This document shows, in pieces, positions 12,701 through 25,054 of a stretch of DNA of 64,000 nt. The stretch spans positions 496,001-560,000 of the forward strand of contig NHZP01000002.1 in the NCBI GenBank assembly GCA_003313425.1, written 5' to 3'. The notes under the pieces are model-generated. The model ran no database searches. It was given only the letters and a program-made list of their open reading frames with translations, and had not been told where the DNA came from. Each line of letters starts with the position of its first letter. Position 1 is the stretch's first letter. The DNA comes from Pseudopyrenochaeta lycopersici (lineage: Eukaryota > Ascomycota > Dothideomycetes > Pleosporales > Pseudopyrenochaetaceae). A program made the position numbers and the translations under genes.

Positions 12701-12963
12701 CACAAGAAGAGGAAGGAGGAGCTTCAGGGCTTATATCGCTAGGATTAAAAGCTTGGAGAGTGCAGCGCTGGCGGTATACGCTAAAGTGGCCACTCTTTTG
12801 TATATTTGAGGTGCCTGTTGTGGGTATCTTTGTTTCTCCCCAATTCACACACTCGCCTAATCTACGCAAGACAGCTAAGGTAGATATTGAAAACGCCTTT
12901 AAATGCCATGAACCATCCATTGTGATCAAAACGCCAAAGTATGCCGATACAATCACGGTGTAT
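9704..12963. other. Long gene-free stretch upstream of wee1
   Basis: The first 800 bp (9.7-10.5 kb) are GC-rich and contain several short upstream ATGs on the minus strand; they are likely wee1 promoter and leader. The rest (10.5-12.9 kb) has mixed composition with open frames below 125 codons, apart from a 253-codon plus-strand frame over the leader that has no protein-like pattern. The last few hundred bases, to 12963, flank the GPN3 stop codon. I see no supportable gene or RNA. Confidence 0.45.
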
Positions 12964-13903
12964 TTACTCCACTTCCATCTCGACATCAAACTCCTTAGGT
13001 TCCCGGGGCTCCTGCGCTTCATGGAACTGAATAGCGTCGTCAATGTAGCTGAGCACTGCGCCGAGGCTGTCCTCGTCTTGCACATCCAATTTGAGAAACG
13101 AAACCATGCTGAAGCCATCAATCAACTCGGCGACAGCCTTGTTCAGCTTGTGGAATGCCGATCCGCTCATGAGGCTCTCTGCCGAGGCAGGATCTCTGTA
13201 CTTCTTGTTGTCCTCGTCGCCCTTTGTCTTGCGCGCAGGGTCGTCGTCAATTAGGTCTGCGTCGACGTCGACGAAGCGTTGGAGGTCGCGCTTCGCCACC
13301 TGGCCCTTGACCAGATCCATCTTGCTCAGTATGTTGATGTGGGGCATTTCTAGCATCATCATGGCGCTCATCGCTGACAGTGTGCCCGCAAAAAACTTGG
13401 GCCGATCGATGACGAAGGTTGCCTCGAGGAGGTAGGCGGCGCACATGCGGATGTTCAGTGAGCCCTGCATCAAGACTTTGACCAGGTTGGGCAGAATGGG
13501 CACGTGGGTGTACAGTTCAATCTGGCCCGGCATATCGAAGACAATCAGGTAGTCCTCGGTGACTTCCTCCAACGGCTCAGTGAGGAAGTCGAGGTTCTCC
13601 ATGAGGAACTCGAAGCAGTAGATCAGGCCGCCGTTGGGCCCAAGGCTCATCTCGTCCATGACATCTTGGAGCGAGATGAGGTCTTTGATGTCGATGTCGG
13701 GCTCGAATGCGAAGTCCTCGGCGGCCGGGTCGAGGTTCACGTAGAAGCATGGGCGCTTGTTGTTCTGGAGGTGCTGGATGAGGGAAGTGCAGAAGGTGGA
13801 TTTGCCGGCGCCGGCTGGTCCCTGGCATTATCAGCGGGTTTGGTCTTTGTGTGCAGCGTCGGCCATGTAGGCGTACCATGACCAGGGTCCCGAATTTGCT
13901 CAT
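12964..13903 (-). CDS. GPN3: GPN-loop GTPase 3
   Basis: Exons 13877-13903 and 12964-13821 with a 55-bp intron; 294 residues. The first exon encodes MSKFGTLVM and splices into the P-loop GPAGAGKSTFC. Other family features are the GPN loop (SLGPNGGL), the switch motif DMPGQIELYTH and the base-recognition strand NILSKMD. GPN GTPases act in cytoplasmic assembly and nuclear import of RNA polymerase II (and III). The acidic C-terminus (FDVEMEVE) is typical. It is transcribed divergently from SAM synthetase. Confidence 0.96.
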
Positions 13904-14259
13904 GGTCGCAGATGACAGCGCCCTTCTCAACGCGGGCTAAAAACCTGGCGAGGGCAGCTGGGCAGCGGGACACTTTTTCTGCCCAGGCGGTCGGGCGCAT
14001 GTGGGGACGGCGCGGGACTGGGCGAACCAGGGGGGCGGTGAACGACGGCTGAGGCACAATGGCGTGCTAGTGCGCGCTCGGTCGTGCACGTTTTTTTCGG
14101 CATTCTGAGACGAGGAGCCAGAAGTTGTTTTCTGCCCATAAATCTGCCTCTGCCCCTCCGCATCCTCCCTCTCCTCCCAGCCGCTCTCTTCTCCCGAACA
14201 ACACACGGTCGCAAGTCCTACACTAGCACACTCTGACACCCTCCCTCCCCCCCGCAACC
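13904..14259. promoter_or_regulatory. Shared promoter, GPN3 / SAM synthetase
   Basis: 356 bp separate the two divergent start codons. The side next to SAM synthetase is C/T-rich (14150-14255), a common feature of strongly expressed fungal genes. No specific factor site is claimed. Confidence 0.55.
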
Positions 14260-15691
14260 ATGACTGTCCCCAACGGCACCAACGGCACCGCGCCTGCCAG
14301 CAAGGTACCTTCCCACCCTGCCCCGTGCAGCCCCGCCATGTCCTAACCGTTATCCAGAACACTTTCCTCTTCACCTCCGAGTCGGTTGGCGAGGGCCATC
14401 CCGACAAGATCTGGTATGTCTTATTTTTCTCGTGCTGCCCAATGGCCGGCGTGAGCCCCGACCACCCTCGCTCGGCGCAGGCCATGACGCATCCGACTGC
14501 CCCCGGCGTTTTCTCCCAGCCTCTGCCCACAACGAACTAACCGTCGGCCGCAGCGATCAGGTCTCGGATGCCATCCTCGATGCCTGCCTCAAGGAGGACC
14601 CGCTCTCCAAGGTCGCCTGCGAAACCGCCGCCAAGACGGGCATGATCATGGTCTTCGGCGAGATCACCACCAAGGCCCACCTCGACTACCAGAAGGTCAT
14701 CCGCAACGCCATCAAGGAAATCGGCTACGACTCGTCCGACAAGGGGTTCGACTACAAGACCTGCAACGTCCTCGTTGCCATTGAGCAACAGTCGCCCGAC
14801 ATTGCCCAGGGTCTGCACTATGACGAGGCCCTCGAGAAGCTCGGTGCCGGCGATCAGGGCATCATGTTTGGCTACGCCACTGACGAGACCCCCGAGCTGC
14901 TCCCCTTGACGCTTATCCTCTCCCACAAGCTCAACTCGGCCATGACTGAGGCCCGCAAGAGCGGCACTCTGCCATGGCTGCGACCCGACACCAAGACTCA
15001 AGTCACCGTTGAGTATGCCCACGACGGCGGTGCCGTTGTTCCTCTTCGCGTCGACACTGTTGTCGTATCTGCCCAGCACAGCGAGGACATCACTACCGAG
15101 CAACTCCGAAAGGAGATCAAGGAGAAGATCATCAACAAGGTCATCCCCGAGAATCTCCGTGATGACAAGACCGTCTACCATGTATGTTTTGCCGACTTGC
15201 TTTAGTACATACATGTGAACTAACCATGCCAGATTCAACCCTCTGGCCTCTTTATCATCGGCGGTCCTCAGGGCGATGCTGGCCTTACCGGCCGCAAGAT
15301 CATCGTCGATACCTATGGCGGCTGGGGTGCCCATGGTGGCGGTGCCTTCTCCGGGAAGGATTACTCAAAGGTCGACCGCTCCGCCGCTTACCTTGCGCGC
15401 TGGATTGCCAAGTCTCTCGTGAATGCCAAGTTGGCCCGCCGCGCACTTGTCCAGCTCTCCTACGCTATCGGTGTTGCCGAACCCCTCTCCCTCTTCGTTG
15501 AGACCTATGGTACTTCAGACAAGTCCTCTGAAGAGCTTGTTCAGATTATCCACAACAACTTTGACCTCCGCCCCGGTGTCATCGTCAAGGAACTCAACCT
15601 TACGAACCCCATTTACAATCAGACCGCCAAGAATGGTCACTTCACCAACCAGAGCTTCACCTGGGAGAAGCCCAAGGAGCTTAAGCTCTAA
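14260..15691 (+). CDS. SAM2: S-adenosylmethionine synthetase
   Basis: Exons 14260-14304, 14358-14413, 14554-15181 and 15233-15691; introns of 53, 140 and 51 bp; 395 residues, the usual size. It makes S-adenosylmethionine from methionine and ATP in the cytosol. Family blocks are clear: [31 protein letters not shown], the [12 protein letters not shown] loop, and [19 protein letters not shown] near the end. The second intron splits the conserved Cys codon of DKIC. The N-terminal 15-residue leader ([15 protein letters not shown]) is a fungal addition before the conserved core. Codon use is strongly C-biased in the third position, consistent with high expression. Confidence 0.97.
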
Positions 15692-16587
15692 GTGTATAAC
15701 TTATGACATGTTTTGCATGAGTGGGAATGAATCAACTTCATCCCATAATATCAAGATTTTCACGATGATATGATTTGCATATCTTTGGAAGGCGGGCAAG
15801 ATATTCAGCTTTTCAACAAGTGTTTCGGCGTCCAGGGCATATACCCGTTTGATACCAGCCCGTTTTCTTCCAAAAGTTTTTATGCAAACATTAACACCAT
15901 TGGACTGGGCATTTCTCGAGTCACATATAGAAAAGGATTCGTAAGGCGTTAGAGACGAGAGCTTCAACATTGGGCCTGAGTGCGTTGTCAACGCGCACAA
16001 TGAGGCTTTTGCGTGCATGGTCGCACGTGGGAAGGATAATAAGTCGAATTCAATGTCAGCTGGGGCTGTCAATGTCGCTTGACATCGACGGCCTAGTTCA
16101 CAAACATCTCGTGCATCTTTTTTTATCTTCTCCTGAGTGCTTACTTTGGGGTCAAAAGAAGTCCACATGGTGCAGACTCTTACACCCGTATGTGCTTCGC
16201 CATACGTCTTACTCACACTGTATACTGACATATGTGATGACCCTATCCTTCCCGATATTGAATGTTCGAGTTTGCGGTTTCTTGCATGCGTCCTTGCGGC
16301 ATCACACCTCAATCACCGAACTGCATAATTCAACAAAGACACTCGCGATTCCATACATACTAAAACTCGGGTATTATCATACAACTCCAGATGTGTAGGC
16401 GGAATGAAAAATTGTCATGGCTCGTAACGAAACAATAAAGACTCGGCCACCCATTCCGACATCGACTACGCAATTCGCTCAAGGCATTGCAATACGAGGG
16501 CATGTTGTGAAATATTTTGGTCCGCTCTCGCAAGCTTCTGACTTGCTCGCGCTCAAATGGACCACTGTTCAGGAATTCTAGCCGATT
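15692..16587. other. Intergenic, convergent 3' flanks
   Basis: About 900 bp between convergent ends of SAM synthetase and the small basic protein. Open frames (up to 203 codons) have no recognisable motif. Confidence 0.5.
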
Positions 16588-17284
16588 TTAAACCTTCCTC
16601 GCCTTCGGCGCAGCGCGCTTGGTGGTTGAGTCGGTGCCTCGCGCTTTGGCGGTACCGGCAGCCTGGAAAAAAGAGAAGAGTTAGCAATATTCGTACGGAT
16701 TCTATAACATCTGAGGGGATGCGAGAGCTTCATGCCCAACTAGGCATCACCGTGGAGATGGTCAGAAGGCTTTCATGATTTCCAATGCAGCTTTCCGAAA
16801 GGCTCAAGCGGCCTAACGAGACCGGTACCATCAAAACCTCCACCTGCCAAACGCATCAAGGATAGTACAATGCGTCAAGGATCAAGGACGAATAGGTGGG
16901 AGATGGAGATATCGTACCTTCTTCCCTGGCCTACCAGTGACCTCACCGGCCACCTTCTTTGTGTTACCACCCACCTTGTCAATCACCTTCTCCGTCTTGG
17001 TGCGCGGTTTCTTGACGGTCTTGACATTGGCGCCAGTCGTCTTGGTCGTGACTGGGGTGCGCTTAGGCTTAGCGACGCGTCCAGTAGTGACCTTGCTAGT
17101 ACGAGGCTTGCTAGTATTCGCCTTGGTCTTTGTGGTCGTGGTCGTACGCTTCTTGGGCGCAACAACACTCTCAATCTGCTGAATGATTCCTGTCTATAGA
17201 TGAGCCTATGGACTGAGACTGAGGGTTGACGGAGTGTGTACTTGGCTTGCTGTTGCCGGTACGAGCGCGAGTAGTCGCTGCCAT
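16588..17284 (-). CDS. Small lysine-rich basic protein, unknown
   Basis: Model: exons 17242-17284, 16918-17189 and 16588-16662; introns of 52 and 255 bp; 129 residues. All donors and acceptors are canonical and phases fit. The product starts MAATTRARTGNSKPRIIQQI and is then almost entirely Lys/Thr/Arg/Pro/Ala, with repeated KPRT/KPKR motifs, followed by DKVGGNTKKVAGEVTGRPGK and a basic tail RAAPKARKV. It resembles histone-H1-like tails and has a KVxGEVTGRPGKKAAGTAK segment that recalls small CsbD-like stress proteins. I do not recognise a defined family. Nuclear or nucleic-acid binding is a guess from composition. Confidence 0.72.
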
Positions 17285-18292
17285 TGCTACTGTAGAAGGC
17301 AAAGGACAAAGAACTTCGTATCTGTGGTAGTGTGTGTGGTGTGGTACGTCCAAAGCCTTGGAGCTGAACCCGAGTCAGTTACGCGCGCAAACAGAGCTTC
17401 GTAGTAATGCACGGAATGCGGGGACCATAAACAAGGTTATCACCCTCAAACTTAAAAGAACATGAGGAAAGATGCGTGCGACTCAGATCCAAGTGAATAA
17501 CAGCCCCACTAGACGCGTCGTGGGCAATGCGCTCGAACTTTCTGTGCGCCGCGAATCAACAATCTACGGCGTGTTACGCTACAACATACAGGACGCGCAA
17601 ATTCCAAGTGGCAGGATGATTAGATGGACTCAGGAGATATTTGCGACTCGAAAATCACTCACGGTATGCTTCTCTCGGGCGTGGTACGTTGTTGCGACAG
17701 GAGTGAAGTCGTGTTGTTGTGGGGAGCTGGGAGGCAGGAGCCGGGAGGGAGGGGGAGCTACTTTATGGAAGCGAGAACCTCCGAAGGATGTGTCTCACTA
17801 TCACAACAACAAATGGCCGATCAGCTGAGCCAATGAGGCTTCCACAGATTGAGGCATGGTCAGGAACTCGGTCAGTCTGTTTTGATACTTTGAATAGAAG
17901 CTGACCGTCCTTGAAAGCCTCTGTTGCTGCCTTTCCTCACGCGCCTCATGTCGCGAAATGCAGTATGTCGCTCTAACCTGATGGCTGGCAGTATCTTAGG
18001 GCACTGAGCCGAAGGCGCCAACCCGCACTTCGCTACACTTCAAATTGTATACGACTATGGTGTGAACCACTGTATTCATTTATTATTGGTACGGCCAATT
18101 ACCGCCTGTGCTGAAGACGTGTTCCCTAAGCGCCGCCCATGCCTATGACTACCGACTGTTGTTGGTCGGAGAGAAACAACCCTTTCCGTTTCTAATCACC
18201 CTTCTAAATAAAATGTACTTTTCAAACTTTTGTTTCACTCGACCAAACGCCACTTGATATACAAAACAATTTTCACCAGACTTCAGGTAAAC
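17285..18292. other. Intergenic
   Basis: About 1 kb holding the promoter of the small basic protein and the 3' flank of NAD-GDH. Nothing else seen. Confidence 0.5.
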
Positions 18293-21200
18293 TTAGCGAG
18301 CGGGCGAGGTACCCTTTGCCATACGTTTGCTCATGAAATCGAAGAAAGCAAATTGGCTAGCCGAGACACCGTACTCGTAGACAAAACGACTGGCGAGGTA
18401 GCTGCCGAAGATGGCGCGAAGATAATTATCTGGAACCTGCTTTTTGTTAGCGCTGTTCACTTGAACTTGGCGACATGTAATGACAACTCACCCTTTCAAT
18501 GATCTTGTCTAGCCCAATTTGCTCGAGCAGGATGTTAGGCAATGCCTCTTTCAGAACTGAGTGCCTAAAATCGACGTTTTTCCAGAGGTCTGTATTCTGA
18601 AGTTCCTCGTCCAGCTTGGTGATCGCGTTGCTCAGTGTGTCACTCAAGATACTGCGTGGTTGGCCAGTAGCTTGATGCTCCCTCCAAATGGCCTCAAACT
18701 CAAGACGAGCGTTGTTTTGAATAGTCTTCTGCACTTCCCGGACGTACTTGTTGTAGAAATCGGGAGCTTGACCATCTTCTCCAACGCACATGTGCTTGAT
18801 AAAGCTCTCGTCATCAAATGACAAGGATGCCAACACCTCGAGCGATGAAGAGGTAACACCACCCTTGTTTGCTGATGCATCCTTATACAGGATGCAACCG
18901 GCCTTTTCAAGACGCAGCTTGGCATCTTGAGTAATGAACAAGTTTGCACCTTCGACAATATACGGAATCACGGACTTGCCATCAACGATGAGCTTGTTGG
19001 CCGTCGTAAGGTCGATGGACTCGGGTCGTCCACCGCAAGGAACGAACGTATCGTAATGGATGTCACTGCGAAGATGGAATGTGTTTCGGAAGGTTGTGCC
19101 GTTGTAGACCAGGTCTCCATTTGGTAAGCGAATGTTTGTGTCATCGACCAGAATGCGATAGCCCTCTGCAGAGAGCTTCGACGCATCAAAGTTATTGATC
19201 ATCTTACGGCTCTTTGCCAAGCGTAAAAGTTCCTCATGGTTGATGCCATTTGGATCAACAAGTACGCCAGATCCATCAACAATGGAAACGTATTTCTCAT
19301 TGCCAAGCAGGATCTCGTTCGATCCGAGATCGCCATCTGGGCCGCCTGTCTGTAGTTTCCGGACCTTGCTTGGATCGAGGTTGAGCTTGCGATAGATACC
19401 CAAGACATACTCTCGAACAGAGAGTGTGGTCATGCCATAGCGATCGTGAGGAATACCGCCCAACTTGGGGCTCTTTCCAGTGAAGAAGGATTTCCACCAC
19501 GGCGCGCCTCGGGATCGAGCATGCTCGGTTGCCCAGTCGACAAGATCGGCGGTATTCTCATCAGGACCCATGAAGAGGATCTCCTCCTTCCCATGCAGAT
19601 CAACAATGGGATCCTTGATTCCGGGGCTGCTAGGAGGCAACAGAAGATCGAGGATACTGTCTATATATTTCTCAAACGCGCCACGAGCCTTGTCCTGGTG
19701 CTTAAAATCAAGGAGTACAACACCCTTGGACCCTCCCTCGGGAATGTCTTTGTTTTTGCGTTGCTGTGTGTTTGCAAGATTGTAATTCTCATCAAACATC
19801 GATCGCGCGTTGATGGAATACGCCTCTTGACTTCTAGATTTGACGATTCTAATACCACCACGGGCAATGTCACGGAAACGCAAATGGAAACCACGGAACT
19901 CTGAGCCAATGACGAGGAACATTCCATACAGAGGCTGTGGGTATTCTGAGGGCGGGAGAAACCCAGGGTTCAATCGAAAGCTGACGGCAACCTTGGTGGG
20001 TGTATAAAAGTTTGTTTTAAGGACCGAATTGTTAAAGATGCGGAAAGAAGTCATGACCATTTCGTGATGGTCATTCACGACAGCCTTATTAATCGTGTCA
20101 ACTAACTCAACGTCACTCTGTACCTTGTCAACGGTAAGACGAAGATAACTCAGGGTGGGAAGGAAGTCATCTTCCTTGCCCCTAGTCTGAACATAGTGCG
20201 TTTTTGCAAATGGCAGGTATAGGGTATGAACGAGGTCGGGGTATTCGTTGATAATTTCGAAGATGTAGTCGGCAGTGAAAGTTTCGGCACGTAGTCTTCG
20301 CTTCAGCTTGGACAGAAGTTCCGCATGCGCGCTGTTCTCAGCGTCCAAGATTGCTGCCAGCGCGGAGTACTCGTTTCCGAGACGATTGAGGAAGTGTGTG
20401 ATGAACACCCACACGCAGTGTGCGTAAATTGTCTCTTGTAGACTAAGTCTACCAGTAGCAAAGAGCGTCTGGAATTTGTTTTGTGGAAGACAGTATAGCA
20501 GAGAAACCTCTTTGGTGATCTGGTGGATCGAGGCTTCGATCGGTGGATGTGTGGCACCCGCAGCGCCTGGTAGAGGGCGCAGGTACAGAGACATGACTGT
20601 GAATCCGTTGGAGAATTGCTCGACATATTTTCGAGAGGTTGTCAGGCCGTAGTAGTGGTACAAGTCACTCAGCGCGCTAAATAGGCCCAAAGCACTACCT
20701 TGCTTGTACCCGACGACTAGTCGCTTGTCCCTGGATCCTTGGATGTCGAAGTACTCAATAACTGGACCAGTTCGCTCAACAGCAACTTCCAGGACTTCTT
20801 GGTAGATTTTTTTGGTGTTGGCAGTAGCCTTCTGCAGAAAGCGCTTGTCGCCAACCTTTTCAATGTTCGTCTCTGTCGCGCTGGGACTGGGGTCCACAAA
20901 ATCGCACTGGTAGACAAAGTAGCACCGCAGTTGCTGCTCGTCACTGCCTGGCAGTGGGCTTTCGGAGCGGAAGCTCTCCACTCGATAAGCCGTGCTACCT
21001 TTAGAGACGTTCAGGTATTTCTTGTCGATGCGCTGTTCATATTGTGGGCCGGCAATGACCGAGATTCCGGGCTTGCTGGTGTCAATGTAGACTGCGTGGT
21101 CTGCGGCTTCTTTGTCGAGTCGGATCTCCAGACGCTTGTCGTCGCGAGCGTACGCGGCCACTTTTGCAGCGTAGAGTGAATGGATGTGGCTTACGACGCT

Positions 21201-21589
21201 GGAAGGCGTTAGCTTGGGTCAAGAAGCACAGTACAGGCTACTTACGCTTCCACCGTTTCGGTTGCGAAGTACATATCATCTATGCCAAGCTCATTGTAGA
21301 ACCACCGTGTCTCCGACTCGACGAGCTCTGGAGGCATGAAGCCCTTTTCTTCCACGCCATCCATGACGGCTTCCATCTGCTTCTCCTTGCCTTCAAAGAC
21401 GGACGCCACATATCCAGAGCCGCCGGAGCCTTCTTGTGGGATGATGCGAGGTGTCGAGTGCCCTGAGCCCGGCACGCTTAAATGTGTGGGTAGGGGAGAA
21501 GGGAGCCTGTCTGGCGTGCGAGCAACCTGGTGTAGCAGTTTGTGTTGGGGCTGAAGCCCATCTGCTCCGTTGACTGGAGTGGAAGCCAT
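18293..21589 (-). CDS. GDH2: NAD-specific glutamate dehydrogenase
   Basis: Exons 21246-21589, 18492-21198 and 18293-18436; introns of 47 and 55 bp; 1064 residues, the size of the large fungal NAD-GDH. It catalyses catabolic oxidative deamination of glutamate to 2-oxoglutarate and ammonium. Sequence support: FHLRFRDIARGGIRIVKS (substrate region), GSKGVVLLDFKHQ, MGPDENTADLVDWATEHARS, and the NAD-binding block VEGANLFITQDAKLRLEKAG followed by YKDASANKGGV. The last exon gives VPDNYLRAIFGSYLASRFVY and ends KRMAKGTSPAR. The start MASTPVNGADG is preceded within 5 nt by a long dinucleotide repeat. An ATG at 21676 is in frame and would add a His-Thr/Tyr-Ile repeat, which I consider unlikely to be translated. 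Confidence 0.96.
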
Positions 21590-21591
21590 GT

Positions 21592-21593
<2 letters not shown>

Positions 21594-21650
<57 letters not shown>
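21594..21650. repeat. Compound (TA)n(TG)n microsatellite
   Basis: About 16 TA units (21594-21626) run directly into about 12 TG units (to 21650). The tract lies just upstream of the GDH2 start codon, so it is in the 5' leader or core promoter. Confidence 0.95.
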
Positions 21651-23359
21651 CGATGGATCGAGTGGGCGAAAGTCAAGTTTTGTAGCTTTTGTAGCTTTCG
21701 TCAAGCTGTGTAGCAATTGGGCTAATCAAGGGTGTGCTCTGAAACCTGTCGCCTAAGGCTGAGCAACTAGGCTGATTGAGACGTATCTTGCGACTCCGCG
21801 TTGTCTCGTGAGAGTGTGAGGTTTGGATGACGGCGGGGCCTTGGAGGGGCAGCGAGGACCGAGCCTACAAAGCGAAAAGAGCCGTTGTTTCTAAAGCGCA
21901 TGTTAGTGGCTTGAAGTTGAAACCGCATCAATTGCAGCAGGAGAGGCATTTAAATACATCTTGATTGGGGGAAGACGGCGATGTCGAGTATGGATTTTGG
22001 CGCAGGGCTCACCTTGGCAGGGAACTTGCGAAGTCAACGAAGGTGGTGGACGCTCGTGAGCCTCAAGATTAGGATAAGGCAAACTAAAACGATTGGATGG
22101 GATACCACCGCTTTTTCGCCAGGCGTTGCTCAGAGCACTGCTGACGGTCACTTTTCAGCTTTGGGACCTGCAGAAGCGCTGAAAGGACCGATGGAAAGCG
22201 AGATATCGACCGCGTGCCCGGGCGTACGGTGCGACAATCTGTGGAGCTCGGGCAGGACAGTGACACGGCCGCGATAAGCAGACGACTAGGCGTTGAGTTG
22301 GGGGGTTTTGAAGGAAGCCCACAGAGGTTTGGGCGAGTAATTGGCTTTGAGACGGTGCCGTGAGGGGCTCTCAGACAGACGTCTGTCAGCTGCGGGGACT
22401 GTGGAAAGATCAATTGCGCAAGAAGCAGTTGAGGAAAGCTAAGTGATCAAAGGCCGTAGCCAGAGCTGAATACAGAGCCCTTCCAGTGGCCAGCGGGCAG
22501 CCTATTCTTATAAGGCCTCACGCCTCGTCAGATGGCGTACCTGAATGGGGCCGTTGGAAGCCGAGCCAACTTCCCCAGAAAATACGCGTACATGGGTCAG
22601 CCACTAGCGCTGCACCGCATCTTGAACCTCACTTTGTTCACGTAATAGCGGACGAACCTGACCTGAAAAGCCCTCAAAATGGCTGCAGAGTTTTCGCCCT
22701 GCGGCCGAAGTCATCATCGACTACCAATTAACCCCGCAGCACACAACATATCGCGCAATTGGCCAATACGCTTGGACAAGGATGGTGTCATGGCCCACCA
22801 TGTCTGGCCTCTCCTCTCCTCGACACTCCCCTGCATCGTGCACCTCACGATCCTTGGCGGCATCCCAGACCACCTCTGCCAGCGATCGTGACTGTACGTG
22901 GCCCCTTAGCACTGGATGTGCATTGCACGTGTGCAGCGTTACAAGAATAACTCACAAGACCTTCTGGCCGCTGGTCGGGCGGAGTCATTCCAGCCGTCTA
23001 GCAGGTCACGTTGGCTGCGGCGCAGGACCTGTCAAAACTAAGAAGCGATCCGCGCTTCCGCTGCGATTGCCACAAGTGGTGGCGACACACCGCTTGCAAG
23101 TCACGATGTCTTTGTGAGGCGCATCAGAAGTGTTGCACGGCGTTTGAAGATGCCTGTAATGCACACTCATCGTCACATATGTTGCTGAGCAATCGCAAGT
23201 CGTGCGAGCTGGAAGATTTGCATCGTCTCGTGCTTGATTCATCCCGATCACAAGGACCTGCTAAGATGGTGAAACCTTTCTAGGAACCTTTTTTCGCCCA
23301 GTCTTGAATAGCAATGAGCAGGCACACAAGTCAAAGGTACCCGATACCTAAGGAATGCC
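21651..23359. other. Intergenic, GDH2 upstream region
   Basis: About 1.7 kb, GC-moderate, with short frames only. A minus-strand stretch at 21903-22151 has a donor-like GTGAGC, but I could not build a convincing gene. GDH2 promoter on one side and RTG2 3' flank on the other. Confidence 0.45.
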
Positions 23360-25054
23360 CTATTTCTGGCCTCCCTCATACTCCTTCCCATTGATACTTA
23401 ACAATACCTTGTAACCATCTCCACCCATCCAATGCTTCTTTTTACCGACTTTCTCCACCTTCTGCAGAGCTGAGTTCAAGCCCTCGTCCAGCTCATCTGG
23501 CTCTTTGCGGAATCTAAAATCAACGCACAACTTCTCCTTCTCCTTCTTCGTCATTATCCAATTCACACTCACCTTTACCCTCTCTTCTCTAACTGTACCT
23601 GCGGGAAACAAGCTTGCAAGCACGGCGGCAACGCGTCCAAGATACATACACCACCACTCCAAGCCTTGAGGGACCAATTGCAACATGCGCCGGTAGAAAT
23701 CTTGTTCAGTGGGGCTGATTGAGCTGTATCCTCCGTAGCGCTCACAAAGAAAAATGGCGAGAAGGGCCCGTTGCTCGTGACTTATTCCGTGTGCGGCGGA
23801 GAAGATGCCCGTCGTTGTGCTCCTGAGAGCTGCTCCTCCTCGTACATCTTTGACGTGTGCCATGTGCGTAAACATGCCTTGCACGAACGCTGTGACCAAA
23901 TTGTTGCTGAAAATCTCTCTACAACTAGTTGCTGCCGGGGTCTGAATAGCTGCGAGTAATATTTCAACAATCTCTCGTGTTGAAGGCGGGGCGAAAGGTC
24001 GTGTCACCGTGATCAAAGGGCTTTCTGTCCTAATACTAGGGTCTATTTGGGCAAAGTAAATGCCTTCCCTAATGCCACCCTGACAGAAATGTACGTCCAT
24101 GATACTGGGAAGTGCTCGCGATAGACAGGTGACCAGAAACGCAACCGCTGGCACTTGGCTCCCACGCCGCGCCGACACACGAAAGATTTCGGGGGTATCT
24201 CTCTTCTGTATGGCGGCCTTTACAGCCTCCGTATCATGGAACAGGTCATTGGTAGTCCGAAAGCCGTTGATGATCGGAATTGGATAAGGGTGAATTGCGT
24301 GCTCTGACATCAGGACGAAACCCCACCCTCTGAAGCCGCCTCCAGACAGATAGAGCTGGAGGCCTTTGGGAGACCTTGACCTGTCAAGAAGGATTTGCGG
24401 GATTTTGATATCCTGTACTGCGGCTTTCAGGTCTGCGAGTACCTCCTGCTCAAAGGCCCGAAACTCTTCACTGGCGACGGAGCCTGCAGCTTCGAGCCTC
24501 TTCGTGAGCGCTGCAGCCCCAAATGGTAGACTTGCACTCCCTTTCTCGCTCATATGGACTTCGCCGTGCTCGGTCATAATCCAAGTGAGCTGCGTGCTAC
24601 CGCCGCCCAAATCCATCACAAGACCTGTGACGTTCTCATACGAGCTTGCCACGCCCAGCGCTCCAATTCTCCCTTCTATTTCCTTGGGCAAAAGCTCGAC
24701 ACTCCATCCTGTGGCTTCCTTGATCCTGTTCCGAAAGTAATCTGAGTTGATCGCTTTCCGCGTGGCCTCTGTGGCCACTATTCGAATCTGCCTTTCGGGC
24801 ACGCTAAAGTCTGCACATGTTGATTTGAAGCGCAGAAGCGATTTGATGATTTGCTTGACCGTGTTCTCTGGGATAGGACCGAACTTGCCATTTTCATATT
24901 GTGCATCGTAGAGTGAGATAGCTGCACGATCCAAATATATTGTGGGAAGAATACGTTGCGTTTCTGGCGATAAATCTGTTATCGAGAACCGAACGCCATT
25001 GCTTCCCATATCCACCAACCCATGGTAGTGTTTCGACCTTTCCAAATTAGACAT
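23360..25054 (-). CDS. RTG2: Retrograde regulation protein 2 (Ppx/GppA fold)
   Basis: Single exon, 564 residues; 25054 is the first ATG of the frame (the frame extends upstream without one). The ASKHA/Ppx-GppA fold shows in [17 protein letters not shown] (phosphate loop 1), [25 protein letters not shown] (loop 2) and [12 protein letters not shown] (adenosine region). The C-terminal part ([11 protein letters not shown]) matches fungal Rtg2-type proteins rather than bacterial exopolyphosphatases. In yeast, Rtg2 signals mitochondrial dysfunction to the nucleus and is linked to glutamate supply; whether the filamentous protein does this is not settled. Whether it still binds or hydrolyses phosphoanhydrides cannot be told from sequence. 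Confidence 0.9.
   Translation of the reverse strand: MSNLERSKHYHGLVDMGSNGVRFSITDLSPETQRILPTIYLDRAAISLYDAQYENGKFGPIPENTVKQIIKSLLRFKSTCADFSVPERQIRIVATEATRKAINSDYFRNRIKEATGWSVELLPKEIEGRIGALGVASSYENVTGLVMDLGGGSTQLTWIMTEHGEVHMSEKGSASLPFGAAALTKRLEAAGSVASEEFRAFEQEVLADLKAAVQDIKIPQILLDRSRSPKGLQLYLSGGGFRGWGFVLMSEHAIHPYPIPIINGFRTTNDLFHDTEAVKAAIQKRDTPEIFRVSARRGSQVPAVAFLVTCLSRALPSIMDVHFCQGGIREGIYFAQIDPSIRTESPLITVTRPFAPPSTREIVEILLAAIQTPAATSCREIFSNNLVTAFVQGMFTHMAHVKDVRGGAALRSTTTGIFSAAHGISHEQRALLAIFLCERYGGYSSISPTEQDFYRRMLQLVPQGLEWWCMYLGRVAAVLASLFPAGTVREERVKVSVNWIMTKKEKEKLCVDFRFRKEPDELDEGLNSALQKVEKVGKKKHWMGGDGYKVLLSINGKEYEGGQK

Noticed and set aside
12273..13121. 282-codon minus frame overlapping the GPN3 3' end
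   Set aside because: Partly a shifted frame of GPN3 and partly 3' flank; no domain and no promoter space.
14537..15334. 265-codon frame antisense to SAM synthetase
   Set aside because: Mirror of a codon-biased gene (third-position C removes antisense stops); the product is Val/Leu/Asp-rich with no family pattern.
21767..22151. Possible two-exon small gene on the minus strand upstream of GDH2
   Set aside because: A donor-like GTGAGC and some AGs exist, but no combination gives a protein with a recognisable pattern.
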